From contig CAJNOJ010000135.1 in assembly GCA_905250025.1 (NCBI GenBank), positions 209,928-273,927 on the forward strand: DNA of 64,000 nucleotides, given 5' to 3'. This DNA is from Adineta ricciae (lineage: Eukaryota; Rotifera; Eurotatoria; Adinetida; Adinetidae). The notes under the pieces were generated by a model that was not told the DNA's origin, ran no database searches, and saw only the letters and a list, made by a program, of their open reading frames with translations. Position numbers and translations under genes: made by a program. Of this stretch, positions 1-13,900 are shown piece after piece. The first letter of the stretch is position 1. Every line of letters begins with the position of its first letter.

Positions 1-123
1 CAATGTGAGTTTATTGAACAACAACGAATAGGGGCTTTTTTGTAAGAAGAAGAAGAAAGAGAGAAAAAAAGAGATTAACTTAGAAGAAATGAGAACGTGA
101 AAGAAAAAGATTTGAGAATTGAT

Positions 124-3100
124 TTATGTTATCTCATGTTCTAGATGTGAAAGTATAGATAAATGATCAATCTCTCCGTCTGCAGAGACCGATGGTTTAC
201 TATACAAAAAAATAAAATTGTTTTCACCATGATCATCAAGGCAAAAATTCTTTTCAATCGGTTGACAATCATCATCATCATCATCATCGAAATAATCAAT
301 TCGATTCAAATCATGAAGGTTTGTTGGCAAATTCTTTTCATTGATTAAATAAATTAAATGACGATATTCTTCGATTTGTTCATTCGATCGATTTAATTCA
401 TCACGAAGTCTAAAGACAAAGCGATTAACGTTGAGAAACAAAAATGTTAAAAAAGAACAAAACATGCAAATTAACGAAAAACACAACATTAATGAAAAAC
501 ATGCAATTGAAAGTGTAAACCCACCTGATTGTTAAACAACTGTCTCATGTGAGCAGAGCCTGAGAGGAGAAAGAGGAAAATCATGCGAAATTATTCAAGA
601 TTAGAATAAAGAAACTAAAGTTTTATTTTTTTCCCCAATGAACCAAATTCATCTAAGTTCGTTTTAACTTACCGTTCAGCTTGTTTCTCACATTCCATTC
701 GACGACATTTCTCTTCTTGATATAAATTCAACATTGGTGAACGTTGAGGAAGCATTAAATCCTAAAAATCAACAAAGCCCACAATGTGTGTCGTGTTCTT
801 TAAATGAAAATTACTTTATTTGATGAACTATGACTCAATGCTTTGATTCCCATTTTCGGTGGTGGTGGTGGTTGGGATGAGAAATGTGTCGGTCGTTTTG
901 TTATACCATTGAGTTCATCATTGGTTTTCACACAATAATAAGTTGGTGAATTTTTGCTCGTCATCGGTGTTGATATGTTTGATGAGGCTAAACTTTGTGT
1001 ACTTCGTGTCATGTAACTATTATTTAAAACAAACAATGGTTGTTGTTGTTGTTGTAGAGATTGTCGACTAGTTGAATGAGCTAAAGGTTGATGATGAGAA
1101 GAGTTGGGCTCTGGAAGAGATTCAATGCAAAGATTGTTGACGAAATAAAGTGCTTTTGTTGGATCTGGTTGAGATTGATTGAGATGTTTTGAATGAGGAG
1201 TTCGTTCGTCATCATCATCATCATCATCGGATAGATCACTTGGAAGATGTTCATCTCGTTTTGATAATTGATGATTGAAAAGAGGATTTTTGAAAGACAA
1301 TGGTGTACGAAGATTTTCTTTATTGAGATTTTCAACAGTTGTTATCGTTGGAGATGTTGATATCGAATGATAACCTTGAGATGAACCATTTGTCGTACCT
1401 GTACCTGTTAATGATAAAGAGATTTGACTACCATATGGAGATGAACGATGATCGAGAAATTGTTTATCTGAACGAGTGGAATATTGATCGGAAGAAGTTG
1501 AATGATGGTAAATATGATGATGATGATGATGTAAATGAATTTGTGTACCATTGTTTGTTGTTGATGATGATGATGAATAGAAGAGTTTGATATTTGTTAA
1601 TTCGTGAAGAACGTATTCTAATTCGTTTAATGTTCGACGAGTAGATAAATCGATTTGTTCGAATAGATCAGCAAGTGTTGAGTGAAGAATTGAGTATTCT
1701 CGACCTAAATCGATATCACATTTATCGTCGTGAGAAATATTATTCAGATGAGATGAACGTGGTTCGTCATAATCGTGATCGATTGTCTAAAGACTGAAAA
1801 TAAGTTTAAGGACAATACGAAGAAATCGAAACTTACGGAGATATTCGCTAAAAATCGTCGCATGTTGTCTGATTCTTTTCCAACAAAATCATTCATGAAT
1901 TTCATATACGATTCTTTCGGACCAAATCTTTCAAACGAAACAAATGACAAAGAATTTTGAATGAAAAGAAACTTACTTGGAGAAATTGGCTAAAGTTTGC
2001 AATGTTTTCGCGATTAACGTTAATTTTCTCGAAGATTTTTCATTTGGATATTCTATTTCAAAGAAATTGATTTCTTTTTCATTCGAAAACACTTTCACTT
2101 ACCTTGAGTTAAACCAAATAGATTTGGTGATAAGATTGCTGGACAAAGAAAACGAAGAAAAACCGAACCACTAATCAAATTAAACATCGTTTCATCCGAC
2201 GATGACAATTGACGAAGTTTCCAAAAGATTCGTTTTAATTCCCTAAAATATTCTCTATTCAATATCCATTATTTGTCAAAGTAACACGAACTTACTGAGG
2301 AAAAAGCAAATGTGATTGTTGAATTTCCAGCCAAATTTTTTCACATAATAATCTCAAGGTGATTTGATTACGTTCCAAATTTTGTACATTTGATACTCGA
2401 CCTGGATCAACTTCTAAATCGATATCATTGGACGTTTTCGACGACACGATATCAGTGACGAATCGTGTTAAAGTTTCACGTAGATAAGTATCACCAATTA
2501 ATTTCATATAAGCTTCCATAGATTTTGTCGCGATTGAATTACCGCGAAAGGTTAAAGTGTTATCAGGTGTCGAGAGGATTTCTGCTTGAACGATATCAAC
2601 AAGAAATGAAGTGGAAAATGACAATGATTGAGCAATACGAGTTAATGATGTTGCTAAAATAAATAAACATTCAATCAGAAGAGATGATTATCTTGAAATA
2701 ACACTCGTCGCGTGACCCTCGACTCAATAATTAATGTTTTGGCAAAAGGATTACCAGTAGTGTCGAATGGGTTTATTTTCTTTAGTAACAAAGGTTAAAT
2801 ATGTATTCCTGGATAGAACAATCTTTTATTCGGATTCGTTAGATGCGATAATTGACTTAGCACTCATCAGATTTGTCAAGTTATTGAAACTTGTAAAAGT
2901 AAAAGAATTCGAAATCGACTTACCTATTTCGTCTTTATCTCGTAGACTAATATGTGGTTCCAAAATGCGAATTAATCGAAGATAATCTCGTCGAATATAC
3001 TAAACAAATGCAAAGTTTTCTAAGAAAAAAACTTTTCCTCCAAAGTTTACTTCTTGTAGATGTGAATAGGATTCAATAGGCAAAATTTCAATGGCTTGAT

Positions 3101-6100
3101 ATTTTGCTTTGATTCGAATACTAAATGAACCATCTTGTAATCTTTGTGATTTGTCTTTTCCAGTTACAGTTGAACCCGAAGGAATTTGTAATGGATACCA
3201 TTGTTCAATGAATTGATTTCCTGTGATTGTTGATAAAGGAATATCAACATAACCGATTAAATCAATGTCGTGTCCATTGATTTGCTTTTGCTTTCGTCGT
3301 TCCGTTTCTCGATAAATTTTACAACGAAGTTTCGAACAACCTGAAATTTTGTTTTTCAAAACATAGAAACGAGAGCAATTCGTTGGATTTACCTTCTGGA
3401 ATATCTTTGAAGGTAAAATTTTCTCCCCAGAAAAGAATCTCTCGTCGTTCTTTACTCGTCGTTTTGCCATAAATATCATCATCGAGAAAGATTTTTACAT
3501 AATATCTACGAAGAAGTGCGAAAAGACAGATAAATAAAAAAGAAATAGTTCTTATTCAACAAACTTTTTCTTCATGGGTAAACCTTTTGCTTCTAAAATC
3601 CAAATATCTAATGAATTGTCGGTTCTTAAGCCACGTAATTTTGTCATTGTATCCAGCGATGTTTGTCGCAGATTATTAACCACTAAGGAACATTCCGGTG
3701 AATATTGTTTTGAACGTAAATAATAATTTCTCTTTTCATTTTTATTTCGAATTTCAATACATTGATAAGATGGAAAATGTTCATCATTATGTTCATATGA
3801 ACTTGGTAAAATACTCGTATGTAAACGACGAATATGACAATTATCTAACATGATTTGATTAGGAATTGTTGTTGACACAGATCCTAAGGAATTATTAGCA
3901 GATGAACCATTGAGAACAAAAAGAGATTCATGGGAACGAGATCGATTTGTTGGAATGTTACTAAAAGAAAGAGAAATGAAACGACAAAGAAATGTTAAAA
4001 TGATTATTTACTGAAGAGATGGAGATGTCTGTGGATTAATTGGGGTTATTAATGGTTGTTGAAGACGTTTTTGTCGTTCGAGTTTCGTGACACTTTTTGT
4101 ACGTTTTAATGAGTCAAGATTGATATTTGGTGATGGTAATGATGTTTGATTTTGACTGGATTTATTATGAGTTGACGAACGACCGAAAAAATACGAAAAT
4201 TTCGTTTTCGATTGTCGAGTCGAAGCCGTGGTTATGTTTGTTGTAGATAAACGATCAGACAAAGAATCTAAACATATTCGAATATCAAATCGAAATTTTC
4301 GACGAGATAAACAAAAAAAAAAAGAGAGCGACCCTGGCAGGAGTTGAACCTGCAATCTTCCGATCCGAAGTCGGACGCCTTAGCCATTAGGCCACAAGGC
4401 CGACATGAATGATAGAAAAAGAAATCAACTTATGAATAAACAGTGAACATATTCAAAGGAAAGAAAAATATATAGGGCAAAAAAAAAAGAAACGCGACCC
4501 TGGCAGGATTCGAACCTGCAATCTTCTGATCCGAAGTCAGACGCCTTAGCCATTAGGCCACAAGGCCGGTGTTATACATAAGAATAAATGTAGAAATCAT
4601 CTCGAAAAATTCTCTCCAAATGATTTAAAAATAAAAATTGTCTTTTGTTATTTAAATGCGTTGATACTTTTCTCAATGAAATGCAGTATCAAATGACTGA
4701 TTAACATAGGTCATTTGATGAACTTCTCAACTAACGCTAATCTTTTCCTCGAAAAAGAAATCGGATTAATGCGAAGAGAAAACGAAACAAGTGAGTCTTT
4801 ACTACCTTGATTGACGAAATCAAATAAGAATAAGGTGAAAAATGAATGTAGATTTACCTTGAACGAGCATTTGTTCACCTTCTTTAGTCATTTGTTAAAG
4901 AGTTAAAAAGACACGAATGTGACAAATAGTCTTTGTTAAAGGTGTGTCATTTCTTATCAAGAGCGGAAGTTCAAATGTACAGAAGAAAACGCCTTCGATC
5001 TATCCTTTCGATATTGAAATCAAACGAACCTTGATCATCATCAATATTAAGATCAAATTCTTCTTCTTCTATAATTGACACTCGTTGGTGATAAATCGAT
5101 GTTGAAAAAGAGAGTTTCTCATTAGGATTTGTCGATGATATCATCAATTGATGATTCGATGACCATTTCTTAAATAAATGTCGCATTTTATCGAATTTTT
5201 TATTGTTGGACAACAATAGCGCATTGAACAATCGATCGTATCTCGATGTTTTTTCTTCTTCTTTAATACAAATCGAGACAATACGAGGGAGAGTGCGAAT
5301 AAATATTCTTTTTTTCTGTTCTTCTCTCGATATGGTGGCTGTACAGTAATTGAAATGTAATCGGAACCGATCTGTAACATCGAACAATTATTATTACACA
5401 TATAGGCACGCGTATGTGCATACACACACACGCCGATGGGCTCCTAGTGGTTATCATTCGACGCATATTGCGAGTCGGTCGTCGTTTTTCTTCTTCTTCT
5501 CTCATTTTTTTTCTTTTTCTAGACGACCATATATTTAGATATGTATGTTTGGATAGACAAGTGGGATGAAATGCGGAACGATGTTGTCTCTATCGAGAAA
5601 GAAGAAAGAGAAAGGATAATTTCTATTTAGATAACAGATGTTGAGATAGAAAAATATTGTTGAAATTGGTCGAATTGATTTAGTTATTAATCAAATCAAA
5701 GGTTTCCAGTTCGAAACTCATATTCAGATTGCAATGATTCAAATATTCGAGTTCATGTCTGAGCTTGTATTTCACGACGGAGTATGTCCTATATGACATA
5801 TAAAACCCACCGTTCGTGGTACAAAGCGAAGGATCGATGACATGCCGAGAACGGTTTTATGAGCAATCTTTTCTTTTATGTCGTAAATCTTATCTAAGCA
5901 ATGAACATCTTCGTGTGATATTTCTCATGTGTAAATTCTCTCACTTGTTATTTTCTCGTTCGCCTTGATCGGATTATCAAATCTTTCGTTCGATATGAAC
6001 AAGAAGGCTGATATCTTCAAAGGTCAGACTGATCATTAGATGGGATCTATTTTTATTAAAGTTTGCCTCATTAGTATCTTACCCGTGAATGATGCATTAC

Positions 6101-7157
6101 GAATGGGATTCGATTGAATTGGATTATTATTCAATGGAGTTAACGTCGCTGTTTTATCCTCATTAGTTGTTGATGAGGAAAAAATTGCCTTAGATAATGA
6201 TGGTGACATATATTCTGATAATGATTGTAACATATAACTTGGCCGAAGAACGTTAACTGATGAGCGACCAACAGGATTATTTGTTAATACTGATGAAGCA
6301 CAAAGTGATGATGATGAGGAAGATGATGTTGCTGATGATGATAACGAGATCATCTCGCTGTTTAAATCAACGATCGGTGCTTGTTTTATTGATCGAACAC
6401 ACTAAAAAGTATTATTTGATAATTTAGAGGGAAAAAAAGTAGAAAGAAAAGGTCAACTCGTTCATCTGTTTTTAAAAGAATTCTCTCGCTCTCCCCTTTT
6501 TTTTCGATTTCGTAATCATCAAACAAATAAAAAAGAAAATGAACGGAAGTTCAGATCGATTTAGTTTCTGTCCATTATTTTTCTTTCTCTCCCCTGTTCT
6601 TTTATTGAGCAGTTCAATTTACCATTTGGTACTCATTCCAATCGTGCGCAGATATACAAATGAATAGAAGAAGAAGAAGAACAAGAAGAAATAGAAGAAA
6701 AGAAACGGTTCCATCATAGAACACATACGAGCAAACATTCTATTTGTGTGTGCCTATGTCTCCCACGCACTTACGCATGTGCAAACTGCTTGATGCGATG
6801 ATATGTAGCATAGCACACGGATGAAATATCGACATCAGTTGATGGACATACATAACAGAGGAAAAAAGAATTTCGGGAAGGTCAATTTACTCGTACTAGT
6901 TAGTTGATGAGCTCAGTCAGTCATTCAATGCTTATCCAAATAACCAGGGAAGAAAATTATTCTTACGTCATTGGAATAAAATGTCAATGTACGTTTACTG
7001 CGGTCGAATTCCACGTATTTTCGAATCCAATTGCGTTCATCATCGAGATTATCTAAGAAAAGTGCGAGAAAAAGATCATGAATGGTTTTTCTCCAGGAAT
7101 CGACTTACTGGAAACATCGAACCAGGCATAAATGTGTTGAGATGAATCATTCTTCAT
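124..7157 (-). CDS. SynGAP/DAB2IP/RASAL2-family Ras GTPase-activating protein, 15 exons, about 1198 aa
   Basis: Stimulates GTP hydrolysis by Ras/Rap at the membrane. Exons I read, N to C: 7157-7109, 7052-6967, 6401-6083, 4267-4012, 3960-3565, 3505-3393, 3340-3051, 2999-2924, 2653-2296, 2242-2103, 2052-1977, 1927-1837, 1786-815, 761-673, 409-124. All phases match and the sum is 3597 nt. Domains: split PH region ([20 protein letters not shown] near the start, then [15 protein letters not shown] and SRSHESLF as in SynGAP), C2 ([16 protein letters not shown], then LFWGENFTF), RasGAP with arginine-finger segment [20 protein letters not shown] and [17 protein letters not shown], a low-complexity His/Asp/Gln tail with the family motif LSFKNPLF, and a C-terminal coiled coil ([16 protein letters not shown]). 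The stop is at 124-126. The first Met at 7157 is a choice; coding sequence could begin further upstream. Intron 4 (4268-6082) is unusually long here and contains two tRNAs and a possible alternative first exon. Family assignment is firm; paralogue-level identity is not. Confidence 0.9.
4329..4401 (-). tRNA. tRNA-Arg (anticodon TCG), copy 1
   Basis: A 73-nt cloverleaf on the minus strand. The acceptor arms GGCCTTG and CAGGGTC pair (with G:U), the discriminator is G, the D-arm is GGCCTAATGGCTAAGGC-like, the anticodon stem TCCGA/TCGGA encloses loop CTTCGGA with anticodon TCG, and the T-arm contains GGTTCAA. There is no intron and no encoded CCA. It lies in intron 4 of the RasGAP gene, in the same orientation as the host gene. 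Confidence 0.96.
4495..4567 (-). tRNA. tRNA-Arg (anticodon TCG), copy 2
   Basis: A second 73-nt minus-strand tRNA, almost identical to the copy 166 nt away. The acceptor stem and anticodon loop CTTCGGA are the same. The anticodon stem differs by a compensated pair (TCTGA/TCAGA instead of TCCGA/TCGGA), and the T-arm reads GGTTCGA. Both arms still pair, so this copy also looks functional. Confidence 0.96.
5030..5186 (-). CDS. Possible alternative first exon of the RasGAP gene
   Basis: Inside intron 4 of the RasGAP gene an open frame begins [14 protein letters not shown] and runs into an acidic stretch ([13 protein letters not shown]). A GT donor after 5030 leaves one base over, exactly the phase needed to join exon 4267-4012. 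That would give a shorter isoform lacking the first PH half. The frame itself continues to 4971 without splicing. Evidence is phase and position only; no homology is recognised. Confidence 0.35.
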
Positions 7158-7998
7158 TGTTTGCTTTATCAATCGAGATCGATTAGAACGAATAAAACAT
7201 ATCTGACGTGATTTGGATGGAAGAAGGGAATTTGAAGATCCCAAAAAACCGAAAATGAAGACAAACAACGAATGAAAAGAGATTACATATCTACAAAAGT
7301 GTCGTGAAACGAAAAAGTTATCGATTTATGCGAAGTATGTGTCAATATGTAATCGATATGCCTGTCACTTGAATCAAATGATTCTCTTTCTCTTCATTCT
7401 GATTTCCACATAATAAACAAAGAGAAAAAAAAACGTCATAGTTAAGAAATGAAAAGCAAACATTTAATGAAAAAACGCAATTTTATGTTAATAAAAGTTT
7501 TTTTCAAACTTCAAATATTGGTAAAGTTACGTGTTTTCTTTTTTCTTAACTAAATAGAAAGGAAATATTTGGACAATATTAATGCTTGGTTGATCAGAGG
7601 CAAGAAAAACCTAAATACACATCGAACTAATTTGATTCATTGGGCATAGAAGAGAAAGAAATGCAGACAGTCATCAACGTTCTGTGTTCTGTTTTTTCTT
7701 TTCTTTTTTTGTATATGTACAAGCCTGTTTATTTATTCTGTTTTTTATTTGTCTTGAACAGACCAATTGAAAACGAGATGAAAACCTTCGAAAGATAAAT
7801 TCATTTTCCAAATCGAAATCAATTCGATAAAAAAACGAACTTTGCGGACATTTTCTTAGAAAAGAAATTCGAATTGTGTCACATGATGTCGCTAGTAGTT
7901 ATGTGAGAAAGGATCGGATACGTAATGCTGGTTTTTACCGAAAGATTTCGTTTGGATGAAAGAGAATTCATTTAGTAGAAAAACGTCTTTCGATAGAA
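7158..7998. other. Divergent intergenic region between the RasGAP and midasin genes
   Basis: About 840 bp between two divergently transcribed genes, so promoters of both presumably lie here. I see AT-rich sequence with T- and A-runs but no recognisable element. A polypyrimidine-like stretch ending in TTTAG at about 7967-7974 lies 24 nt before the midasin ATG and is a candidate cis- or trans-splice acceptor. Confidence 0.5.
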
Positions 7999-10900
7999 AT
8001 GGATATTGATTGTGAACATCATCGAATTTTACTTTCAATTATTCAGCAGATTCCTGATTTGAATGAAGATATACAACCATTTCTTCAAACGGTAAAACAT
8101 CACGCTAATGTTCATTGAGAAATCTTTGAGCTTTTTAGGAGAAATGGTCTCGCGATAAACGACATTTGTTGATTAATCTTCTTGTTCAACGATTGTTGCA
8201 AAGTGATTCGTTAACATCGACGTTTTGTGAACATGTTCAAAGATTATTTCCGAAATATTTCGTTGCATTTATTCATCGACTTTATACTGCGGTGAATTTT
8301 TCCAATAAAGTCACAAATCACGTCTCAATCAAACAGAGATTTCTGGTTTTACTTTCTCAAATTCTCCAAACGTATCCTTCACTACACACGTAAGGCATTC
8401 ATTTCTCCTCTTCTTCATTGAATGTCTATCGAATAGAATAACGGAAAACCATCTTCTCTCCGTTGACACCTCGTTAATCGATTGGAAACAAGAAAGTCCA
8501 AAGAAAAAGTCGAAATACGTAAGTTTCACTCGAAATTCTTCACTTCATCCATTTACCTTTTGCCATTAGAGAATTGATCATATAAACGATGATGTTTACT
8601 TACTTCTTGCTACACTTCGTTTGTTGTTATTACCGAATTCTAAAGTTCAGTTCATGCATTCATGGAAATGGAATTCACTCATTTATTTGTTAACAAATCA
8701 CGAGGATGAAAACATCAAATGGTTTGTTGAATGAACTTCAAATGAAGATTTTTTTGTGAAGAGAAATCTGTTTAGGTTGGCATTTCTTTGCTTATCAATT
8801 GTGTTTAATATATCAATGAATCAACAAGATACCTATCGACCTGCTGTTTCCAATCAAACGATATTTAGGTGATTGTCCGTGTGCTTTTCTTCACAATTAA
8901 CGAGAGATTAAAAGATTTTGTTGGCTAATTGTATGGAATAACGAAATCGAAACTGACTATTTTGTTTTATTTAGAATCAATGATTTACTGAATTCGAAAT
9001 ATTCGCATTCATTTTCAACATTTTCATGTGATAGATTATTTTTGGATGATGATTTCAAAAAGCGCACCGTATTCATCGGTGGTATTCCTCTCGCCAAATC
9101 TAATCCGAATAAAAATTCAAACGAAATTGTCGCAACTCCAACATCAATTCAATTGTCTCATACTTCAACTATCGATAAATGCTTACGTGAAATTGCCTTG
9201 AGTATCTCACTTGCCTGGACGACGTTGATCTACAGTTCGATTAGTAATGGGAAAACATTAATTGTCGAGTATATTGCCGAACAAGTTGGAAAACGATTAA
9301 TCAAAATTCAATGTTCAGATCATATGGATAGTAAAGTAAGGAATCTATTGGAAGATAATCGATCGATCGTTTGGTTTGAATAGGTTTTGTTAGGGACGTA
9401 TCAATGTACGGATAAACCGGGGGAATTTTTGTGGACATCTGGTTTACTCGTTGAGGTAAGGAATGACCTGAAGAGAAAAGGAAGACATTTGGGTTTGTGA
9501 GGAATGTTTAGGCAACATCAGAAGGTCATTGGTTGTTAATGGAAGATATTGATGCGGCGAGTTCAGATGTGTTATCGACAATAAAGAGCTTGATTGAAAT
9601 GAAAACTATTGGACACGGAGCGATTTCACCTGAATTTCGATTGTTTTTGACACAACGGTTTGGAGAGTAGTTGAAGATCTTTCGATGATTGATTTTGTGA
9701 CTTTTTAGTGATACGGGTATCCCTGTGCAATCGAATGAACTAATTCATTTGTTGAAAAGTGTGTTTTGTGTTGTGATTCCGTCGTATCCTGATTCGGAAA
9801 TCATTCAGGTAGAATTTCTTGAGAGAGAATCTCAGGAAAAACTTGTTTTGATTTAGATTATGGAAAATCTTCCAATATGGAATAATGATTTACAATTATT
9901 TCAATTAAAAATCTTTCAGCTGTACCAATCGTTCCAAAACATCAAAGGATCGATTCATACACGTTTAGTTACTTTACGGTAAATATCGACAATGTGAAAA
10001 ACGATGGATCGTCCAGATTTATTTCTAGAGATTTACTGAAATGTTGTCGACGACTATCGAGTTTATCATTATCATTGTCTGTTCATCGACAAATGGCTTT
10101 TTATGATGTATTAGATTGTTTTGCATCGTTTTTGACCAAAGCAAATCGTTTAGGACACATTCAATCCATAGGAGCTTTATTCAATATGAATAATCAGGAG
10201 GTAAAACAAATGAAAACGAAGATTTGCTCTTAAGATAATTTTTCAGGCGGAATTTTATGCATTAAAATCAATTGCAGAACTCGATGATCGTGATCCGCAG
10301 TTTTTCTTAGTTGGAAACGTCAAATTAGAAGTTCAAAAGAAGTGAGAAAATGGCAATTAAAGTGAATTTCACTTTTCAAAACGATTTTCTATTAGAAACA
10401 CGTCCGTCCAACAACAACAACCACATTATTGTTTTGCCAAAACGCGAACTGCAATGTTTACTCTCGAACGCATTGCCCGTTGCGTTCAAATGAACGAACC
10501 TGTGTTACTCTGTGGTGAAACCGGTAAGACATTTCTTTCGAATATTCTCTTTTAAATCATTGATTTTTGTCATCCAGGTTGTGGAAAAACAACATTAGTT
10601 CAATATTTAGCTCAAAAAACTGGAAATCGTCTTCATGTGATCAATCTTAGTCAACAAAGTGATGCCGTAGATTTACTCGGTGGTTATAAACCATTCGATT
10701 CATTGTTGTTATTGAAGCAAATCTATCGAGATTTTACCATCGAACAAACAACGAATGATTATATTGAAGAAATTCAAGTAAAACGAAAATTTCCAACTTC
10801 TTTTTTTAAAGAAAACTTCTGTTTGTGAAACGTAGAAATCAATTCAATCGAAACGGTACAAAGAAGCGATCAAATCCATGATGAAATATACGGATAAAGC

Positions 10901-13900
10901 ATCGCCATTGAGAACACAATTGATCAAATTAAGAGATTCGTTTAAAGTCAAGTCGAAATCTTCGTTGATCTTTCGATTTGTCGAAGTAAAGTTCAAATAA
11001 AGAAAGAAATTTTCATTTCTTGTTGGTTTAGGGTTCTTTGGTTCAAGCGTTACGAAATGGAGACTGGATTTTACTAGATGAAATCAATTTAGCTTCGTCG
11101 GAAACACTTCAATTACTCAGTGGAATCTTAGAAAGTGAACATGGAACCATATGGCTTGCAGAACGAGGGTAAGAAGAACCGAACGGGCATTGTTTTCTTT
11201 TGTATTAAAAATCATCGGACTTTTAGTGATAAACAACCAATTGTTCGTCATCCGAATTTTCGTTTATTTGGTTGTATGAATCCCGCATCTGATGTTGGTA
11301 AACGAGACATTCCCATTGGTATTCGAAATCGGTAAGTTTGCATTTGATATGTGAACATTAATTGAAATAACTTTCTTGTGTTAGTTTTACTGAATTATTT
11401 GTTGACGAATGTGAAGATCGATCGGAATATACGATTATTGTTGATAAATATCTCAATCAAACCAATATTCCTAAGGAATATATCGATCGGATTGTCACGT
11501 TTTATATTGATATTCAAATGAAAGTCAAGAATTTCTTCTTAACTTCATCATCAACATCAAACAATCGAATCGCAGTGACTTATAGGTTAGACAAAACAGG
11601 ATTTTATTTTTGAAAAATTTTCTATTTCTTCCGCGATTTTAGTTTAAGAACATTGTGTCGAGCATTGAGATATATCGCCACGACAAACTGGTCGGGAAAA
11701 TCCTACACTCGAGCTTTATATGAAGTAAAAATATTCCTCGTGAATATCCTGAATAAATTTTGATTATCTTAGGGATTTTGTCTAAGTTTCTTTAGTCAAT
11801 TAGACCGATCGTATTACCATGAAGTACAAAAACTGATTCATCAGATTATTTTAAGTACGTTGATGGATTCAACTCTTCAATCGAATGTTTCGTTGTGATG
11901 TTTAGAAGATAAATCATCGATTGAAAGTTTACTAAAAACCACTCAAATGGTTCTTTCTCATGACAATTCGAAAAAATACATCGAAATTGAAAAGTACTTC
12001 GTTCTCAAAGGTGATCAAACATCTTATCGTAACGAAAACTACATCTTCACTCGTACCGTCACCGAAAATCTCATCAACATTATTCGCGTCCTTTCCGCGA
12101 AATCTTATCCAATTCTTCTCCAAGGTGAAACCTCCGTTGGTAAAACCTCTCTGATCCATTGGTTGGCCGCCGCAACCGGAAATAAATGTCTCCGAATCAA
12201 CAATCACGAACACACTGATCTCTCCGAATATCTCGGCACCTACACATGTTCGTCAACAACGGGTCAATTGGTATTTCAAGATGGTCCATTAATCAAAGCG
12301 ATGCGTTTTGGATGGTGGATCATTCTTGATGAACTCAATTTAGCATCGAGTGATATCTTAGAAGCATTGAATCGTCTATTGGATGACAATCGACAATTAT
12401 ATCTAAGCGAAACGAATGAATTAATCAATGCGCACGAACGTTTTCAATTGTTTGCAACGCAAAATCCTGCTGGTGAACAATACGCGGGACGAAAACGTCT
12501 CTCCCGAGCATTTCGAAATCGATTTATCGAATTACATTTCGATAATTTGCCTCAAAATGAATTGGAAATTATCATCGAAAAGAAATGTAAATTGCCGAAA
12601 TCTTATTCGAAATTGTTGATTCAAACGATGATTGATCTACAGAAATATCGTTCGCAAAAAGGTGTTTTTTCCGGTAAATCGAGTTTAATCACTTTACGAG
12701 ATTTATTCCGTTGGGCACAACGATATACAAAATATGAGAATCAATGTGAGAATTACAAACAATTCCTGGCGGAACATGGATATCTGCTATTGGCGGGACG
12801 ATCGAGAAATGTCGAAGATCGAAATTTCATTAAAAATGTCATTGAAAAGCATTTCTGTGAAAAGAAAACGACAGTTGATGAGAATGTTCTCTTCGGTGAA
12901 GAAGGAAGTCCGTTTTCCACCGGTGAAATATGGAAACGAATTCGAAATAATAACCATTTGAAACACATCGTCTGGACACAACCATTGAGACGGTTCGCAA
13001 TTCTTTGTGCTCTGTGCGTCCAATTCGATGAACCGGCTTTGTTAGTCGGAGAAACTGGGTAAATGAAAAACTCATCTCGCATAACTAATCATCACGGATT
13101 TCATTTGATAGATGCGGTAAAACGACAGTTTGTGAGATCTTAGCAGAAATTAATGGACAAAAACTGTCGACGGTCAATTGTCACACAACTACAGAAAGTG
13201 CGGACTTTCTCGGAAGTATTCGACCAGTTCGGCGACATGATCAAAATTCAAATTCGGATGAAAATCAAGGCTTATTCGAATGGCAGGACGGAGCTTTGGT
13301 TTGTTCGATGAAAGATGGAGGTCTTTTTCTCATCGATGAAATCTCTTTGGCTGATGACAGTGTTCTCGAACGATTGAATAGTGTTCTGGAACCGGAGAAG
13401 GAATTAGTCTTGGCAGAAAAAGGTTATAATAACGATGATCAACATATTGATATCATCAAAGCACATGAAAAGTTTCGTTTGGTCGCAACGATGAATCCTG
13501 GTGGAGATTTTGGCAAAAAAGAAGTGAGATTTTGTTTGCGAGTGAAAGAAAGTTATGTTTTTTTGTGCGTTTAGCTTTCACCAGCATTGAGAAATCGTTT
13601 TACGGAAATTTGGTGTACACCCAGTGAAACGATTGAAGATTTATATTCGATTATCATTCATAATTTAACATTCAATGATGAAAATCAACGTGAACAATGC
13701 ACAAAATTGATGTGCGATTTCATTCAATACCTTCGAACAATTCAAACAACAAAACGGTATAGGAAATCCTATGAAAAATAAAACTTCAATTATTTGAATA
13801 TTTTAGTATTTTAATAACTGTTCGAGATGTTCTTAGTTGGACATCATTTATCAATCTAAGTTCAAACCATTGGCAGTTCTCTTACAAACACGGTGCGTAT

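Noticed and set aside
528..547. Microexon RQLFNNQ between the last two RasGAP exons
   Set aside because: It breaks the phase; joining 673 directly to 409 keeps the frame and gives the coiled coil expected for the family.
12753..13082. Minus-strand frames opposite midasin AAA3/AAA4
   Set aside because: Overlap a clearly coding midasin exon on the other strand and have no homology.
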